Of a DNA stretch of 64,000 bases, positions 58,480-64,000 are shown piece after piece. A program made the translations under genes and the position numbers. The notes beneath the pieces are model-generated. The model was not told where the DNA came from. It saw only the letters and a list, made by a program, of their open reading frames with translations, and did not search any database. This DNA is from Halocaridina rubra. Taxonomy: Eukaryota > Arthropoda > Malacostraca > Decapoda > Atyidae. The stretch is taken from the NCBI GenBank assembly GCA_037179515.1, contig JAXCGZ010005671.1, positions 140,001 through 204,000 of the forward strand. Reading direction: 5' to 3'. Each line of letters starts with the position of its first letter. Position 1 is the stretch's first letter.

Positions 58480-59035
58480 TTGAAAATTTATTTTTCATTA
58501 TTTTAAAGATAAAAAAAATGTATTTCCCCACCTAAGGAAAATAAAACAGTAAGACATAGTAAAAAAACATAAATTTGAACTTGTAACTCTGCACCATAGA
58601 AAGTACGATACCGGTATCAGCGTTTCGGAAAACGCAAAGGGTCGCACCCACGTGAGCTAGCAGATATTAAAATTTCCAGTAGTTTCATGATTTTATTGAT
58701 AAAAAAAACGTATTTCTTAGCCTAAGAATAATAAAACAGTAAAAAATAGTAAAAAACATAAATACTAACAGTATTGCACCATGTAAAATACGATACCGGT
58801 ATCAGTGTTTCGGAAAACGAAAAGGGTCGCACCTACGTGAGCTAGTACATATTGACACTTTCATTATTTTATTGATAAAACAAGTATTTCCTAGCCTAAG
58901 AATAAAAAAACAGTAAAAATTAGTAAAAAACATAAATTTAAACATGTAACTCACAGTATTGCACCATGTGAAATACTGTCCGATAGTGTACAATGTATTG
59001 GCGTCTTGGAAAACGTAAAGGCTCGCACCAAAGTG
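58480..59035 (+). repeat. 5' subterminal repeats of Tigger copy 2
   Basis: Three diverged units, each with cctaag(g/a)a-ataaaacagtaa, attgcaccatg, (for two units) the palindrome gataccggtatc, and cgcacc(c/t)acgtgagcta. Copy 1 has a single unit at about 44335-44500. Confidence 0.8.
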
Positions 59036-59257
59036 AGATAGTTCATGGAATGCTATTGGATGAAAGGGTGGGAGATGACAAATCACATAATTGTTTTTCT
59101 GCATATTCTGTATCATGGGGTCTGATTGGTTTTTTGATTGAAGCTTCGTTCTCCCACCATCTTCCATTGTCTCGCCTCACTTGTTCATCTAACTCACATG
59201 TGCGCCGTTCGCGTGGTGCTTGTGATTTTTTTTTACTCACGTATTTCAACCTTTGCA

Positions 59258-60934
59258 ATGCCTCCCAAACGTCCTTCATCTTCTAAGGCTTCTGGTAGTG
59301 AGCTTAAGCGGCAAAGGAAAATGTTAACCATAACGGATAAGGTGAAACTGTTAGATATGCTGAAAGAAGGAAGAAGGTTTGCGGATGTCGGCCGCCATTT
59401 TGGCCTCAATGAATCAACTGTTTGCTACATCAAAAAGGACGAGGCAAATATCAGGAAAACAGTGACTATTTCTTTTAGTAAATCGGCGAAGAGGGTCGTA
59501 ACATCCCGCAATAAGATAATAGTGCGAATGAAATCTGCTTTGGCCCTGTGGATTGCTGATTGCAGAAAGAAGAACATCAGCATAGACAGCAATATCATAC
59601 AAACAAAGGTGAAGAAGCTGTACGAGACATTCGCTGCAAACGAACCCGACGATGACAGTGGAAAGGAGGAGGAGAGAGAAGAAGATATCGATGACCCACA
59701 ACCAGGACCCTCCAGCAATTCTCCACTGAGGAAACAATCGTTTGTTGCAAGCAAGGAATGGTTCGCCAAATTTAAAAAACGCTTTGGCCTAAAAAGCGTT
59801 TCGGTTTATGGCGAAGCTGCCTCTGCAGATACAGCTGCAGCAGAAGATTACGTGAACAACGACTTCAAGAAAATTATTGCCAAAGGGGAATATGCTCCTG
59901 AGCAAGTCTTCAACATGGATGAGACTGGGTTATTTTGGAAGAGAATGCCGTCTCGCATTTTTCTCTTCAAGGAAGAAGCTAAAGCCCCGGGATTTAAAGT
60001 GCACAAAGATCGCGTTACCCTCATCATGTGCGGAAATGCTGCGGGCTTCATGTTAAAGCCCGGGTTTATCTACAAGTCAAAGCAGCCTAGAGCTTTGAAG
60101 AATAAAAACAAGAATCTGCTGCCAGTGTATTGGATGTATAACCCCAAGGCCTGGATCACGAAAAGCCTCACATCGGACTGGTTTCACCAATGCTTTATCC
60201 CTCCGGCCAAAATTTATTTTGTGGAAAAAAGCCTTGAATTTAATGTCCTTCTTTTGATGGATAATGCAGGTGGCCACGAAACTAATCTCGAATATGACGG
60301 TGTTCAAGTAGAGTTCCTGCCACCGAATACGACGTCACTGATTCAGCCTATGGATCAAGGCGTTATTCGTGCGTTCAAGGCCCTCTACACACGAAATGCC
60401 CTGGCAAACCTGGTTGCCTCCATGGATGCGGACAAAGAATTCGTATTGAAGACATGCTGGCGTAACTACACGATTGCTACATGCCTTTAAATTATTCAGA
60501 ATGCAATCAAAGAGATGAAGCCGGCCACAATCAATGCCATCTGGAAGAAATTGTGGCCCGGAGTCATCTACGACTACAAGGGATTCGCTCTTGACAAAGT
60601 CTATAACTCGGCAGTTGTGAAAGCTATGAAGTTGGCTGCATTTCTAGGAGGAGATGGCTTTAAAGATATGACTCACGAAGACGTGAATGAACTGATCAAC
60701 TGCTACTCGCAGCCTTTGACTAATGAAGACTTGGAGGAAATGACAAAATCAGCAAGCGAAGGAGAGGAAGAACAAACAGAGGAAACGCATGGAGAAGTCG
60801 AAGAACCTGGCCTTACACTCGAACGTCTGGCAGCCATGTATAAACATACGAAAGAACTCCAACAACTGTTGCAGGAGTATGACGATAAAATGGTTATTCA
60901 GAGACTTTCTGCAATATTATTGACAATGCAATGA
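59258..60934 (+). pseudogene. Tigger transposase with one nonsense codon and a late frameshift
   Basis: A nuclear DDE transposase that excises and inserts the element at TA. The ATG at 59258 starts MPPKRPSSSKASGSELKRQR. Then come the CENP-B-type helix-turn-helix (KVKLLDMLKEGRRFADVGRH), a second DNA-binding domain (WFAKFKKRFGLKS), an acidic linker (GKEEEREEDIDD) and the catalytic domain: Asp221 in FNMDETGLFW, Asp335 in LLLMDNAGGH, Asp366 in IQPMDQGVI, which is DD30D spacing. The frame is open for 410 codons to a TAA at 60488-60490, where copy 1 has CAA. It then continues in the same frame to about 60900, where a 1-base insertion shifts the last ~35 codons (PYKTIFAQKKEQRQ, then FFSRKKQP). Few lesions, so this copy died recently. 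Active relatives may exist in the genome. Confidence 0.93.
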
Positions 60935-61265
60935 CTCCTTACAAGACCATCTTCGCGCAAAAGAAGGAACAGCGACAGCAACTCCCCATTACCATGTTCT
61001 TCTCTCGCAAAAAACAGCCGTAAATCCGTCATTGGCTGTTGAGTATGTACTTGTCATCATCACCTCAATCAAGCTAAGCTTACCTATCACGTTCATATAA
61101 ATTTACGCTTGCACGTTGTTATTAATGAAGTAAAGGGTGGTTTGTTAACAGTGCAGGAAGGGTTTATTCGATAAAGGTAAAAATAAATGTAAAATACCTA
61201 TGTATATATTATGCTGCTATCACGGCCGGTCCCGGAACCGAACCCCCACGATAAACGAGGGAGCA

Positions 61266-63470
<2,205 letters not shown>

Positions 63471-63479
63471 CTTCCTCAG

Positions 63480-63808
63480 TCTAATCCCATGGGATGACGT
63501 ATTCTTTTGCCACACTCAACAAACTGTTCCTAGGGCAAAGTTTGTATTCAAGACTATGTACACGTATTTGGTAAGTTTGTAAATTAGTTTAAACTAGGTC
63601 CTTCACATAACCATATAAATAAAACTATAAACTTTAAATATATATGTTCACATCAATGCCGCGTGACCTGCATTTGTCTGCCATGCTCAACAAACTGGTC
63701 CGCATGATGATCATATTTACGACTATGTATATAATAATATTTTAAATAAATTCAAACTCTGTCCTTAAACATAACCAAATAAATAAATAATAACATCAAC
63801 TTGATATA
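63480..63808 (+). repeat. Two ~190-bp subterminal repeat units
   Basis: cacactcaacaaactgttcc, ttggtaagtttgtaaat and taaccatataaataaaact, then catgctcaacaaactggtcc and a second unit. Same repeat as at 14560-15480 and 36070-36480. Confidence 0.7.
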
Positions 63809-63809
63809 C

Positions 63810-64000
63810 AAGGGGTCCCCGATTTACGACAGGATTCTGTTCCTGACAGCTGTCATAACCTGGTTTTCATCGTGAATCGGGTCTCACCTAAATAAGAAGC
63901 TAGATCCCCACAAATGCTAAAAATAAATAATCTAAAACATAGAAATATAATCTGAGTTCAAAATCTAAGACATAAAAATGGTAAAAGTGCACTATACAGT
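63810..64000 (+). mobile_element. Left end of a GGGTCCCC-type element, cut by the window
   Basis: Starts AAGGGGTCCCCGATTTACGA after TA. It matches the left end of the element at 13378 through ctaaaaataaataatctaaaac. It appears inserted into, or joined to, the preceding 190-bp repeats of a related element. Confidence 0.78.

Overview
This window is eukaryotic nuclear DNA. Its coding genes are split by short GT-AG exons and long AT-rich introns. Uninterrupted (TA)n and (GA)n microsatellites, some over 200 bp, occur every few kb, and transposon debris fills most of the rest. The two host genes are arthropod-like, and CCTAACC motifs are scattered about. Together with the extreme microsatellite load this points to a decapod crustacean, perhaps a shrimp. 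That assignment is inference, because no species-specific marker is present.

Two host genes can be supported, both on the minus strand and both incomplete. Nicotinate phosphoribosyltransferase (NAPRT, NAD salvage) spans at least 2153-16452 with eight internal exons. These splice in frame to 1,089 nt (363 codons). Its C-terminal exons lie left of the window and its start exon was not found with certainty. The V-ATPase V0 subunit d gene (ATP6V0D/VhaAC39 type) contributes its last three exons at 51447-57294 (191 codons, through the stop). Its N-terminal half should lie right of the window. A possible first exon with a promoter-like upstream region (41131-41830) and a second promoter-like motif cluster (35395-35480) lie between the two genes.

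The mobile elements are the main content. They are: (1) a Jockey/CR1-type LINE with a 560-codon open reverse transcriptase frame (18092-20086), plus a short second copy (46874-47084), each sitting inside a (TC)n microsatellite in the same orientation; (2) a decayed LINE with endonuclease and RT (9987-12788) and several short derivatives that share both its ends; (3) a CR1-like RT fragment (20660-21720); (4) RTE-clade 3' fragments (5476-5887, 25836-25912, 47190-47850); (5) two Tigger/pogo transposons with CAG...CTG ends in (TA)n tracts (44194-46592 and 58344-61268), the second nearly intact, and a third, more decayed Tigger-like transposase (61572-63470); (6) a family of TA-flanked non-autonomous elements with GGGTCCCC-type ends (185-428, 4765-5054, 13378-15547, 36070-36508, 43277-43603, 63810-end); (7) fold-back MITEs, including a 196-bp near-perfect palindrome with TTA target duplications at 32113-32308; (8) tRNA-derived SINEs with a shared tail, in ten or more copies.

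Region by region: 0-16.5 kb is NAPRT with intronic repeats. 16.5-41 kb is non-coding sequence rich in LINEs, MITEs and tandem repeats. 41-51 kb holds a candidate promoter and a nested transposon cluster that splits a ~780-bp tandem duplication. 51-57.3 kb is the V-ATPase gene end. 57.3-64 kb is Tigger-dominated. No bacterial-type operons, CRISPR arrays, rRNA genes or functional tRNA genes were seen.
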